The position numbers and the translations under genes were made by a program. A DNA stretch of 64,000 nucleotides from Micromonospora sp. WMMD1102 (GTDB lineage: Bacteria > Actinomycetota > Actinomycetes > Mycobacteriales > Micromonosporaceae): assembly GCF_029626265.1 (NCBI RefSeq), contig NZ_JARUBN010000001.1:8187001-8251000 (forward strand), given 5' to 3'. Of this stretch, positions 27,487 to 35,695 are shown piece after piece (positions within the stretch are counted from its first letter, which is position 1; the number at the start of each line of letters is the position of its first letter). The notes below the pieces were generated by a model, which was not told where the DNA came from, made no database searches, and saw only the letters and a program-made list of their open reading frames with translations.

Positions 27487-28881
27487 TCAGAGCACCTTTC
27501 CGGGGTTGAGCAGGCCGGTCGGGTCGAGTGCGTCCTTGATCGCCCGGTGCACCCGCAGCCCCACCGGCCCGATCTCCCGGGCCAGCCAGTCCCGCTTCAG
27601 CAGGCCGACCCCGTGCTCCCCGGTGCAGGTGCCACCGAGCGAGAGGCCGAGTTCCATGATCGCGTCGAAGGCCCGCCGGCCCCGCTCCAGGCTCGCCGGG
27701 TCGGCCCGGTCGACCACGATGTTCGGGTGCATGTTGCCGTCCCCGGCGTGCCCGACAACGCCGATCGGCACGTCGTGCTCGGCGGAGATCCGGGCCACCC
27801 CGTCGAGCAGCGCCGCCAGCGCGTGCCGGGGTACCGCCACGTCGTCGACGACCAGCCCGCCGTTGCCGCCCGGACAGCTGGCGGCGGCGAAACGCTCCAT
27901 CGCCGGATGCGCCAGCCGGCGGGCCGTCAGCAGGGCCGCCGCCTCCGCCGCGTCGGTGGCCGCGAAGACCTCGTCGGCGCCGCTGGCCGTGCAGACCTCG
28001 GCCAGTACGGCGAGGTCTGCGGCGGCCCGGGTACCGGTGTCGGCGGCGGCCAGCAGCAGCGCCTCGGCGTCGGTGCGCAGCCCCATCGGCCGGTACGCCT
28101 CGATCGCGCCCAGGTGCGTGCGGTCCAGCAGTTCCAGCAGACTCGGGCTGAGCCCACGCGCGGAGATCTCGGCGACCGCCCGGCCGGCGGCGGTGGTGGA
28201 CGGGAAGACCGCGACCAGGGTCAGCGACTCCTCGGCGGCCGGACGCAGCGAGACGGTCACCTCGGTGATCACCCCGAGGGTCCCCTCCGAGCCGACGAAG
28301 AGCCTGGTCAGGTCGTAGCCGGCCACCCCCTTGGCGGTACGCCGCCCGGTGCGCAGCACCTCGCCGTCGGCGAGCACCACCTCCAGGCCGATCACGTACT
28401 CGGTGGTGACGCCGTACTTGACGCAGCACATCCCGCCGGCGTTCGTGGCCACGTTCCCGCCGATGGTGGACGACTCCCACGAGCCCGGGTCGGGCGGATA
28501 GCGCAGGCCGTGCTTGGCGACGGCGGCGGCCAGCGTGGCGTTGACCACTCCGGGCTGGACCACCGCGATCCGGTTCACCGGGTCGACCTCGCGGATCTCG
28601 TCCATCGACACGGTGGAGAGCAGTACCGCCCCGTCGACCGCGTTCGCGGCCCCGGCCAGCCCGGTCCGGGCACCCTGCGGCACCACCGGTACGCCGTGCC
28701 GGGCCGCCGCCCGGACCACGGCGACCACCTCCGTGGTGGTCCGGGGCCGGACCAGCACGGCCGGCATCCCGGCCGGGCAGAGGTCGGCCTCGTCCCGCTG
28801 GTGGCCGCGGAGCAGGTCGGGGTCGGTCAGTACGGCGGACTCGCCGAGCGCCGCCCGCAGGTCGTCGAGAAGATCCGGCAT
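27487..28881 (-). CDS. FAD-linked oxidase, GlcD/D-lactate dehydrogenase type
   Basis: A 464-residue flavoprotein of the VAO/PCMH family. FAD-binding PCMH motifs VVPQGARTGLAGAA and SSTIGGNVATNAGGMCCVKYG are clear, and the C-terminal FAD-oxidase domain carries VGHAGDGNMHPNI and GTCTGEHGVGLLKR. It likely oxidises a 2-hydroxy acid such as glycolate or D-lactate. No separate GlcE/GlcF subunits accompany it, favouring a single-subunit enzyme. Confidence 0.9.
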   Translation of the reverse strand: MPDLLDDLRAALGESAVLTDPDLLRGHQRDEADLCPAGMPAVLVRPRTTTEVVAVVRAAARHGVPVVPQGARTGLAGAANAVDGAVLLSTVSMDEIREVDPVNRIAVVQPGVVNATLAAAVAKHGLRYPPDPGSWESSTIGGNVATNAGGMCCVKYGVTTEYVIGLEVVLADGEVLRTGRRTAKGVAGYDLTRLFVGSEGTLGVITEVTVSLRPAAEESLTLVAVFPSTTAAGRAVAEISARGLSPSLLELLDRTHLGAIEAYRPMGLRTDAEALLLAAADTGTRAAADLAVLAEVCTASGADEVFAATDAAEAAALLTARRLAHPAMERFAAASCPGGNGGLVVDDVAVPRHALAALLDGVARISAEHDVPIGVVGHAGDGNMHPNIVVDRADPASLERGRRAFDAIMELGLSLGGTCTGEHGVGLLKRDWLAREIGPVGLRVHRAIKDALDPTGLLNPGKVL

Positions 28882-29097
28882 GGCTGGCAGGCTAGCCGCC
28901 CGACGAGTACACCGACCAGGGTCGTTTCCGGGCCGACCGGGGACGGTCCGGACAGCGCGGCCCGGACCAACCGGCGCGGCCCCGGACCAACCGACGGGTC
29001 CGGACGTGTTGTGCCGGTGTGTCGGCGGTGGGACGACTTCGCCCGGTGCGTCGGTGGCTGACGCGTTCGCCGGGTGCGTCAGTGGGTAGTCCCCGCC

Positions 29098-30354
29098 ATG
29101 CGCTCGGTCCGGGACACCAGGGTCAGAAGGCCCGTGGACCTCGACCGGGAGCGGATCGCCGAGCTGGCGAAGGAGTTCCGGCAGCGGTCCCGGGCGACGG
29201 TGCGGGACCGCTGGCAGGCCGTGAAGTTCAACGTGGTGCTGGCCCTCCAGGCCGGGGTCGCGGCGGCGCTGGCCTGGGTCGGCTCGCACGAGTTCCTCGG
29301 CAACCCGTCGCCGGTCTTCGCCCCGATCTCCGCGATCGGCACCCTCGCCTCCTCGGTCGGCCAGCGGTTCCGCCGGACCATCGAGCTGATCATCGGGGTG
29401 GCGGTCGGCATCGGTCTCGGCGACGCCCTGGTCTTCGCCGCCGGTACCGGGCCGTGGCAGCTCGGCGTGATCGTGTTCATGGCGATCGTGGTCACCATCT
29501 TCCTGGGCGGCGGCCCGGCCGTGGTCACCCAGGCGGCGGCGACCGCCGTGCTGATCGTTACCGTCGACATGCCGACGGAGATGAACATCGAGGCGCCCCG
29601 GGTCGTCGACGCGCTGATCGGCGGCTTCGCCGGGCTGGTGGTGATCGCGCTGGTGCTGCCGTTGAACCCGTTGCGGGTGGTGGACCGGGCGGCCAAGCCG
29701 GCGCTGACCCGGCTCACCGAGGAACTCGCCGAGACCGCGGCGGCGCTGCGGGCCCGCGACCCGGACCGGGCGCAGGGCGCGCTGGACCGGCTCCGCGAGG
29801 TGGAGCGGCACCTCCAGGGTTTCGAGGAGGCGCTGGAGGGCGGCCGGGAGACGACGATCCTGTCCCCGGTGCGCTGGAGCCGCCGGGGAGCGCTCACCCA
29901 GTACGTCGAGAGTTCCGAGTACATCGACCACGCCGTGCACAACAGCGGCACCCTGGTCCGGCGGGCGGTCACCGCGCTGGAGGACGCCGAACCGGTCCCG
30001 GAGGCGATGTCGGAGGCGGTGGCGCTGCTCGCCGAGGCGGTTCGGCTGCTGCGCCGGGACCTCGGACTCGGGGTACGCCCGGAGGCGGCCCGGGAGCAGG
30101 CGTTGCAGGCGATCGGCCAGGCCGGTCGGGCGTACGCCGAGGGGGTCGGGTTCTCCGGCAGCGTGGTGGTCGCGCAGGTGCGTACCACCGGCAGCGACCT
30201 GCTCCGGGCCACCGGCGTCGATCGGGCGGAGGCGAACCAGCTGGTCCGGCGGGCGGCCGGCGGGCACTCCGGCGAGGCCGCCCGGCAGGCCGCCCGACAA
30301 CCCGGCGACCGGGCGCCGGACGGCCCACCCGCGGCGGCGGGACCGGTGCGGTAG
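29098..30354 (+). CDS. FUSC-family membrane protein (aromatic acid exporter-like)
   Basis: A 418-residue protein from ATG 29098. About six hydrophobic segments lie between residues 40 and 200, with FAPISAIGTLASSVGQRFRRTIELIIG and GGPAVVTQAAATAVLI typical of the FUSC/YccS/AaeB half-channel. A long cytoplasmic helical region follows, with heptad-like Leu/Glu/Arg spacing (~205-400) and an Ala/Gly/Pro tail. The family exports aromatic acids or lipid precursors; the substrate here is unknown. Confidence 0.8.
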   Translation: MRSVRDTRVRRPVDLDRERIAELAKEFRQRSRATVRDRWQAVKFNVVLALQAGVAAALAWVGSHEFLGNPSPVFAPISAIGTLASSVGQRFRRTIELIIGVAVGIGLGDALVFAAGTGPWQLGVIVFMAIVVTIFLGGGPAVVTQAAATAVLIVTVDMPTEMNIEAPRVVDALIGGFAGLVVIALVLPLNPLRVVDRAAKPALTRLTEELAETAAALRARDPDRAQGALDRLREVERHLQGFEEALEGGRETTILSPVRWSRRGALTQYVESSEYIDHAVHNSGTLVRRAVTALEDAEPVPEAMSEAVALLAEAVRLLRRDLGLGVRPEAAREQALQAIGQAGRAYAEGVGFSGSVVVAQVRTTGSDLLRATGVDRAEANQLVRRAAGGHSGEAARQAARQPGDRAPDGPPAAAGPVR

Positions 30355-30440
30355 CCGGTCAGGCGGACCGGTGTGGGCAGCCGGTCAGCGGGACCGGCAC
30401 TGCCACACCGGCCATCGGGACCGGTGCGGCAGCCGGGCGG

Positions 30441-30500
30441 GACGGCTGGTGGTGCCCGGTCGGGCGGGTGAGGACGGCTGGTGGTGCCCGGTCGGGCGGG
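30441..30500. repeat. Two copies of a 28-bp direct repeat
   Basis: A perfect 28-base unit beginning GACGGCTGGTGGTGCCCGG occurs at 30441-30468 and 30473-30500. It fills the gap between the FUSC gene and the convergent aminotransferase gene. No hairpin is formed by the unit itself. Confidence 0.85.
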
Positions 30501-30505
30501 ACGGT

Positions 30506-31825
30506 TCAGCCCAGTGTCGCCAGGGCGGTCAGCAGGCGGTCGACGTGCGCGGGCGTACTGCCCAGCCCGATGCTCGCCCGCAGCGCCGTCGGCGGCAGGT
30601 CCCGCCGGCCACTGCGGGCAGCCGCCTCGGCGAGCAGCCGCCGGGCCAGCGGATGCGCGCAGAAGAGCCCGTCGCGCAGCCCGAGCTGCCAGCGCCGGGC
30701 GAGTTCGGTCGCGACCGCCGCCGAGTCCCGGCCGGCGACCACGAACGACACGATGCCGACCCGGGGCGCGGCATCGTCGAAGGTACGCAGTTCGAGCACG
30801 TCCGGCAGGGCCGCGAGCCCGGACCGCAGCCGGGCGAGCAGGGACTGCTCCCGCGCGTACAGCGCTGCCCGGTCCGCCTCGCCCAGCGCGGTGCAGACCG
30901 CGGCCAGCGCCACCGCGCCGAGCAGGTTGGGCGTACCGGCCTCGTGCCGGGCGCTGCCGTCCACCCAGCGCACGTCGTGGGTGGCCGCCCCGACGGCCAG
31001 GGTCGCACCGCCACCGGCCAGGTACGGCGCAGCGGCGTCCAGCCAGTCCGCCCGGCCGGCAAGTACGCCGATCCCGAACGGCGCGTACAGCTTGTGTCCG
31101 GAAACGGCGACGTAGTCGACGGCCAGCGTGGCGATGTCCAGTACGGCGTGCGGGGCGAGTTGGGCGGCGTCCAGCGCGATCCGGGCGCCGTGCCGGTGGG
31201 CGACCCGGGCCAGCTCGGCGACCGGCCAGCACTCGCCGGTGACGTTGCTCGCCCCGGTCACCGCGACCAGGACCGGTGCACCGCCCCCACTGCCCCGGCG
31301 CAGTTCCCGCAGCGCCGCGTCGACCGCCCGCACCGCCTCGGCGGCCGAGCCGGGCACCGGCAGCCGGACCGTGCCCGCCGGCCAGGGCAGCAGGTTGGCG
31401 TGGTGCTCGCTGGCGAAGGTCACCACCCGGCAACCGGGCGGCAGGGATCGGGCCAGCAGGTTGAGCGCGTCGGTGGTGTTGCGGGTGAAGACGACCGAGT
31501 CGTCGGGGCGTACCCCGAGGAAGTCGGCGACGCACTGCCGGGCCCGCTCGTACGCCAGGGTGCTGCGCCGGGAGAGTGCTCCGGCGCCCCGGTGCACGCT
31601 GCCGTACCAGGGCAGCAGCTCGGCCACCGCGTCGGCAGCGGCCCGCGCGCAGGGCGCGGTGGCGGCATAGTCGAGGTTGACCTTTCCCGGCACTCCGAGC
31701 ACGGCGAGCGGCCCCGCCGTCGCGGCCCGGTCGACCGCCGCGGCGCGGTGTTCGGTCGGTGTGACGGTGCGACCCGGTTCGGCGGGCGCCGGGACGGGAA
31801 CCTCGGGCGCGGAAAGGGAAATCAT
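30506..31825 (-). CDS. Class V aminotransferase, cysteine desulfurase-like
   Basis: A 439-residue PLP enzyme from ATG 31825, chosen because GGAGG lies eight bases before it. The fold-type I core shows NLDYAATAP, FTRNTTDALNLLAR, ALDAAQLAPH and the PLP Lys in VSGHKLYAPFGIGVL; the C-terminal domain has LFCAHPLARRLL. It resembles SufS/CsdA-like desulfurases, but the active Cys is not certain (a Cys is present in DGLFCAHP). A SAM-IV riboswitch upstream suggests a role in sulfur or methionine metabolism. Confidence 0.85.
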   Translation of the reverse strand: MISLSAPEVPVPAPAEPGRTVTPTEHRAAAVDRAATAGPLAVLGVPGKVNLDYAATAPCARAAADAVAELLPWYGSVHRGAGALSRRSTLAYERARQCVADFLGVRPDDSVVFTRNTTDALNLLARSLPPGCRVVTFASEHHANLLPWPAGTVRLPVPGSAAEAVRAVDAALRELRRGSGGGAPVLVAVTGASNVTGECWPVAELARVAHRHGARIALDAAQLAPHAVLDIATLAVDYVAVSGHKLYAPFGIGVLAGRADWLDAAAPYLAGGGATLAVGAATHDVRWVDGSARHEAGTPNLLGAVALAAVCTALGEADRAALYAREQSLLARLRSGLAALPDVLELRTFDDAAPRVGIVSFVVAGRDSAAVATELARRWQLGLRDGLFCAHPLARRLLAEAAARSGRRDLPPTALRASIGLGSTPAHVDRLLTALATLG

Positions 31826-31847
31826 CGGGGCCACCTCCGGTGGTCAG

Positions 31848-31993
31848 GGACCCCGGGAGGGCGGGAGACGGGGTCCGCGCTTGCCCGGTGCGGAACCGCA
31901 CCGAGCCCGGTCATCACCCGGGGCACCCCACCGCGAACCTCGACGAGGGTTGCCGGCCAGCAAGCCGGGGCTTGGACGCTGGCACTCGTGACC
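31848..31993 (-). promoter_or_regulatory. SAM-IV riboswitch with expression-platform hairpin
   Basis: Read on the minus strand from 31993: GGTCACGAGTGCCAGCG, AAGCCCCGGCTTGCTGGCC, GGCAACCCTC, then GGTGGGGTGCCCCGGGTGA and closing TGACC. These match the SAM-IV consensus in order and spacing. Next comes a hairpin from CCGGTGCGG/CCGCACCGG (around 31884-31904). A second stem, GGACCCCG/CGGGGTCC (31848-31876), lies just before the aminotransferase ribosome binding site and probably forms the expression platform. Confidence 0.9.
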
Positions 31994-32059
31994 TGCCCGG
32001 AAGCATAACCGGGCCGGATGTGGTCGGGCCAGGCGGTTGCGAGGAACTACGCTGATCAC

Positions 32060-33763
32060 ATGGCCGACACCCCGCCCGGTCCAGCGGCGCCGCAGTCGCA
32101 GTCGCCGGCCTCGCAGTCGCTGACCTCGCAGTCGCCGACCTCGTCGTGGCCGCCCGCCGCGCCGCCGCAGCTCCCGCCGCCACCGGCCAGCGGGCCGGAG
32201 GCGGCGGCCTCCGAGCGGCCCAGCCTGGCCCGCCGGCTGACGGCCATCGGGGCGGTCACCCTGATCGTCGTCTGCGCGGTGTTGATGGCGTGGGAACTGG
32301 TGTCACCGGCCGGGGTGACGCCGCCGCTGATCGGACTGGCCGCGGCGGCGCTGCCGGTGCCGGTGCTCGTCGCCTGCTTCCTCTGGCTCGACCGGTACGA
32401 CCCGGAACCGATCAAGTATCTCGCCTTCTGCCTCGGCTGGGGCGCGGCGGTGTCGACCTTCGCCGCGCTGCGCACCAACACCTTCGCCGGTGACACCCTG
32501 GAGCTGCCCCTGCCGCTGGTCGGGGTGCTGGTCGCGCCCTTCATCGAAGAGCTGACCAAGGCGCTCGGGCCGTTCCTGCTGCTGCTCTACCAGCGCCGCA
32601 AGTGGTCCGGGATCACCGACGGCATCGTCTACTGTGGCCTATCGGCGGTCGGCTTCGCGATGGTCGAGAACATCCTCTACTTCGGTCTGCACGGCTACGC
32701 CGAGGGCGTCGACCGGTACGGCCCGGCGACCGGCGCGCAAAACTTGTTCGGGATCTTCATCCTGCGGGTCCTGATCAGCGGCTTCGCCCACCCGCTCTTC
32801 ACCTCGATGACCGGCATCGGGCTCGGCATCGCCGCCCGGTCGGCCAGCCGGCCGATCCGGATCCTCGCCCCGCTGGCCGGCCTGCTGCTGGCGATGATCC
32901 TGCACGGCGCCTGGAACCTGGCCGCCGTGCTCACCCAGCTCTCCGGCGAGCCGCTGATCCTGCTCTACACCTACGTCGGGCTGATGGTGCCGATCTTCCT
33001 GGGCGTGGTCGGCCTGGCCGTCTGGGTCCGCAGCTGGGAGGGGCGGCTGACCCAGCGCCGGCTCCCCGACTACGTCTCCGCGGGCTGGCTCACGCCGCCC
33101 GAACTGGCCGCGCTCGGCACCCTCGGCCGGCGGCACGCGGCCCGACGCTGGGCCCGCCGGGTCGCCGGTGACGAGGGCCTCAAGGCGATGCGGGCGTTCC
33201 AGGTCTCGGCGAGCCGGCTCGCCCTGCTCCGCGACGGCCTGGTGCGCGGGCTGCACAGCCGGCCGGAGCAGCTCGCCCGGAGGCAGGACGAGGAACGCCG
33301 GCTGCTGGACGCGATGCGGGCCGCCCGCACCGTCTTCGTCGGCCGCGATCCGCAGGCACCGGCCGGGATCTGGGACGGCTCCCGCTACCACCTGTCCTTC
33401 CCGGACGGCTCGCGGCGCACCCTGCCGGCACCGGCCGAGCCGGTGGTGCCGATCCCGGTGGTACTGCTGACGCCACCGCCCCCGCCCGCCCCGGTTGTTC
33501 CCGCCGGCTATCCACCCGGCCCCGGCCCCGGCCCCGGCCCCGGCCCCGGCCCCGGCCCCGGCCACGGCTCGTACCCGGGCACCCCGGGCCCGTACGGCGG
33601 GGCACCCGGACCGTACCCGGGCCCGTACGGCGGGGCGCCTACTCCGTACCCCGGTGTGCCGGGCGTACCCGGCGGCGGACCTGCCGGGTACCCGGGGACA
33701 CCCGGCTCGTACGGCGGGCCGCCAGCGGCCGGCGGCGGGTGGCCGGGGTCGTACCAGCGCTGA
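32060..33763 (+). CDS. PrsW-family intramembrane metalloprotease
   Basis: A 567-residue protein from ATG 32060. A Gln/Ser/Thr/Pro-rich N-terminus precedes about eight hydrophobic segments. PrsW motifs are present: FIEELTK (metal-binding Glu pair), SGFAHPLFTSMTG and LHGAWNLAAV, each with a conserved His. The ~150-residue soluble middle is followed by a C-terminal tail of repeated Pro-Gly and PYGGAPGPYP units encoded by CCCCGG runs near 33520-33560. The family cleaves anti-sigma factors in Bacillus; the target here is unknown. An ECF sigma factor gene lies 5 kb away without an evident anti-sigma partner. Confidence 0.85.
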   Translation: MADTPPGPAAPQSQSPASQSLTSQSPTSSWPPAAPPQLPPPPASGPEAAASERPSLARRLTAIGAVTLIVVCAVLMAWELVSPAGVTPPLIGLAAAALPVPVLVACFLWLDRYDPEPIKYLAFCLGWGAAVSTFAALRTNTFAGDTLELPLPLVGVLVAPFIEELTKALGPFLLLLYQRRKWSGITDGIVYCGLSAVGFAMVENILYFGLHGYAEGVDRYGPATGAQNLFGIFILRVLISGFAHPLFTSMTGIGLGIAARSASRPIRILAPLAGLLLAMILHGAWNLAAVLTQLSGEPLILLYTYVGLMVPIFLGVVGLAVWVRSWEGRLTQRRLPDYVSAGWLTPPELAALGTLGRRHAARRWARRVAGDEGLKAMRAFQVSASRLALLRDGLVRGLHSRPEQLARRQDEERRLLDAMRAARTVFVGRDPQAPAGIWDGSRYHLSFPDGSRRTLPAPAEPVVPIPVVLLTPPPPPAPVVPAGYPPGPGPGPGPGPGPGPGHGSYPGTPGPYGGAPGPYPGPYGGAPTPYPGVPGVPGGGPAGYPGTPGSYGGPPAAGGGWPGSYQR

Positions 33764-33869
33764 GCGGGCCAGCCCGGCGGCCGGTCGGCGGGGCGGGCTG
33801 GCACCGCCCGGCCGGCGAGAGGCGGGCCGGTCGTCGGCCGGAACCTTCGGCGGTGCCGGCGGCGGACCT

Positions 33870-34235
33870 CTAGAGGTAGAGGCCGGTGGAGTCGGTCTCC
33901 ACCCGCCGGGCGGCGACGGCGTGCACGTCACGCTCGCGGAGCAGCACGTACTCCCGGCCGTGCAGTTCGACCTCGGACCGGTCGTCCGGGTCGAAGAGCA
34001 CCCGGTCACCGGAGACGATCGAGCGCACGTTCGGGCCGACTCCCACCGCGGTCGCCCAGGCCAGCCGGCGGCCCATCGAGGCGGTCGCCGGGATGACGAT
34101 GCCGGCGGTCGAACGCCGCTCGCCCTCGCCGCCGTCCGCCCGGACCAGCACCCGGTCGTGCAGCAGGCGGATCGGCAGGCCGTTGTCGTTGTCTTCCTCG
34201 GCGATCACGCCCGGAACGGTACCGCGTGCCGCCAC
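33870..34235 (-). CDS. GroES-like co-chaperonin
   Basis: A 121-residue Cpn10-family protein. LPIRLLHDRVLVRADGGEGE, then TAGIVIPATAS as the mobile-loop region, then VSGDRVLFDPDD and ELHGREYVLLRERDVHAV match GroES in order. Typical GroES is ~100 residues. Starts at GTG 34235 or GTG 34208 are both possible. It is not next to groEL (17120), and the loop and C-terminus diverge from housekeeping GroES, so it may be a specialised paralogue. Confidence 0.75.
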   Translation of the reverse strand: MAARGTVPGVIAEEDNDNGLPIRLLHDRVLVRADGGEGERRSTAGIVIPATASMGRRLAWATAVGVGPNVRSIVSGDRVLFDPDDRSEVELHGREYVLLRERDVHAVAARRVETDSTGLYL

Positions 34236-34331
34236 CAGGCAGGTTGTCGGCCGTCACCCCGCCGGGCGTTCCGAGCCGACCTGTGCCGGTGCGGCTACGG
34301 TAGGGAGGCCAATCCGCCGTGGGAGGTCCGC

Positions 34332-35594
34332 TTGCGCCGTTTCGAGCAGCTACGAGCAAGGCTCCGTCGCGCGTCCGGGTCCTCGTCGGACCCGTCCGGC
34401 GGCCAGGTCGCGGCGGCGAACCCGCCAGCGGTGACCACGCCCGAGCCGGCGCCGGTGGTGCCCGAGCCGGTCAAGGAGGAAGTACACCCGTCGACGTCGA
34501 GCCGGGACGACGCGGACGTGCCGCACGCGTTGCGGATCGCCGCCGCCTGGTCGTGGCGGCTGATCGTGATCGGGCTGGTCGCCTGGGCACTGCTCAAGGT
34601 GGTCGGCACGATCCGGATCGTGATCATCCCGCTGGCCATCGCCCTGTTGCTCTCCGCCCTGCTGGCCCCGCTGGTCGGCCTGCTGCTCCGGGCCCGGTTC
34701 CCCCGGTCCCTGGCCACCGCGGTGGTGCTGGTCGCCGGCCTGGCGGCCGTGGTCGGCACGCTCACCCTGGTGGTGAACGAGTTCGTCAAGGGCGTACCCG
34801 ACCTGAGCCGGAACGCCACCGACGGCATCCGGCAGATCCAGGAGTGGTTGAAGACCGGTCCGCTGCACCTGTCGGACAACCAGCTCAACTCGTACATCGA
34901 GCAGGGCGAGCAGTGGATCAACGAGAACACCCAGGCGTTGACCAGCGGGGCGGTCTCCACCGCCGCCACCGTCGCCGAGCTGCTCACCGGTGCGCTGCTG
35001 GTGCTCTTCGCGACGTTCTTCTTCCTGCGGGACGGCGAGAAGATCTGGCGCTTCCTCGTCCGGCTGCTCCCGGTGGCCGCCCGCTGGCGGGTCGACGACG
35101 CGGGCCGGGCCTCCTGGGCGACGCTCGTCGCGTACGTCCGGGCGACCGTACTCGTCGCGTTCATCGACGCGGTCGGGATCGGCATCTTCCTGGTGGTCTT
35201 CGACATCCCGTTCGCGTTCCCGCTGGCCGCCCTGGTCTTCCTGGGTGCGTTCATCCCGATCGTCGGGGCCACCCTCTCCGGCGCGGTGGCGGTGCTTGTC
35301 GCCCTCGTCGACAGCGGTTGGGTACGGGCACTTGTCATCCTCGCCGTGGTGATCGGGGTGCAGCAGGTCGAGGGACACATCCTGCAACCGCTGATCATGG
35401 GCCGGGCGGTGGCGATCCACCCGCTCGCGGTGATCGTCGGTATCGCCGCCGGTGTGGTGCTGGCCGGCATCGTCGGCGCACTGGTCTCGGTGCCGCTGAT
35501 CGCGGTGCTCAACACCGCGGTCCGCCGTTTGGCGCACCGCCGGACGCCCGAGGTGCCGCCGGACGCCGTGGTGGTCGCCGCCAAGGCCCCGTAG
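34332..35594 (+). CDS. AI-2E family transporter
   Basis: A 420-residue membrane protein. The TTG at 34332 is chosen because GGGAGG ends five bases before it. After ~80 charged, disordered residues there are about eight hydrophobic segments, with LVFLGAFIPIVGATLSGAVAV and QQVEGHILQPLIMGRAVAIHPLAV, both hallmark motifs of the AI-2E/PerM (UPF0118) family. Members export autoinducers or exchange ions; the role here is unknown. Confidence 0.85.
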   Translation: MRRFEQLRARLRRASGSSSDPSGGQVAAANPPAVTTPEPAPVVPEPVKEEVHPSTSSRDDADVPHALRIAAAWSWRLIVIGLVAWALLKVVGTIRIVIIPLAIALLLSALLAPLVGLLLRARFPRSLATAVVLVAGLAAVVGTLTLVVNEFVKGVPDLSRNATDGIRQIQEWLKTGPLHLSDNQLNSYIEQGEQWINENTQALTSGAVSTAATVAELLTGALLVLFATFFFLRDGEKIWRFLVRLLPVAARWRVDDAGRASWATLVAYVRATVLVAFIDAVGIGIFLVVFDIPFAFPLAALVFLGAFIPIVGATLSGAVAVLVALVDSGWVRALVILAVVIGVQQVEGHILQPLIMGRAVAIHPLAVIVGIAAGVVLAGIVGALVSVPLIAVLNTAVRRLAHRRTPEVPPDAVVVAAKAP

Positions 35595-35695
35595 CCGGCC
35601 GCCGTACCCGGTGTGGCGCGGCGGCCGAGATGGCGCCGCGCCACCGGACGAGCCGGGGCAGGACCTGGCAGGACCAGCCGTCGGGGCAGGACCGG

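Noticed and set aside
28882..30300. Upstream extension of the FAD-linked oxidase frame
   Set aside because: It is antisense to the FUSC gene and lacks protein-like sequence; the ATG at 28881 begins the FAD-binding domain.
33520..33560. CCCCGG repeat run as a regulatory or structural DNA element
   Set aside because: It encodes a Pro-Gly repeat in the PrsW-like tail; no further evidence of regulatory function.
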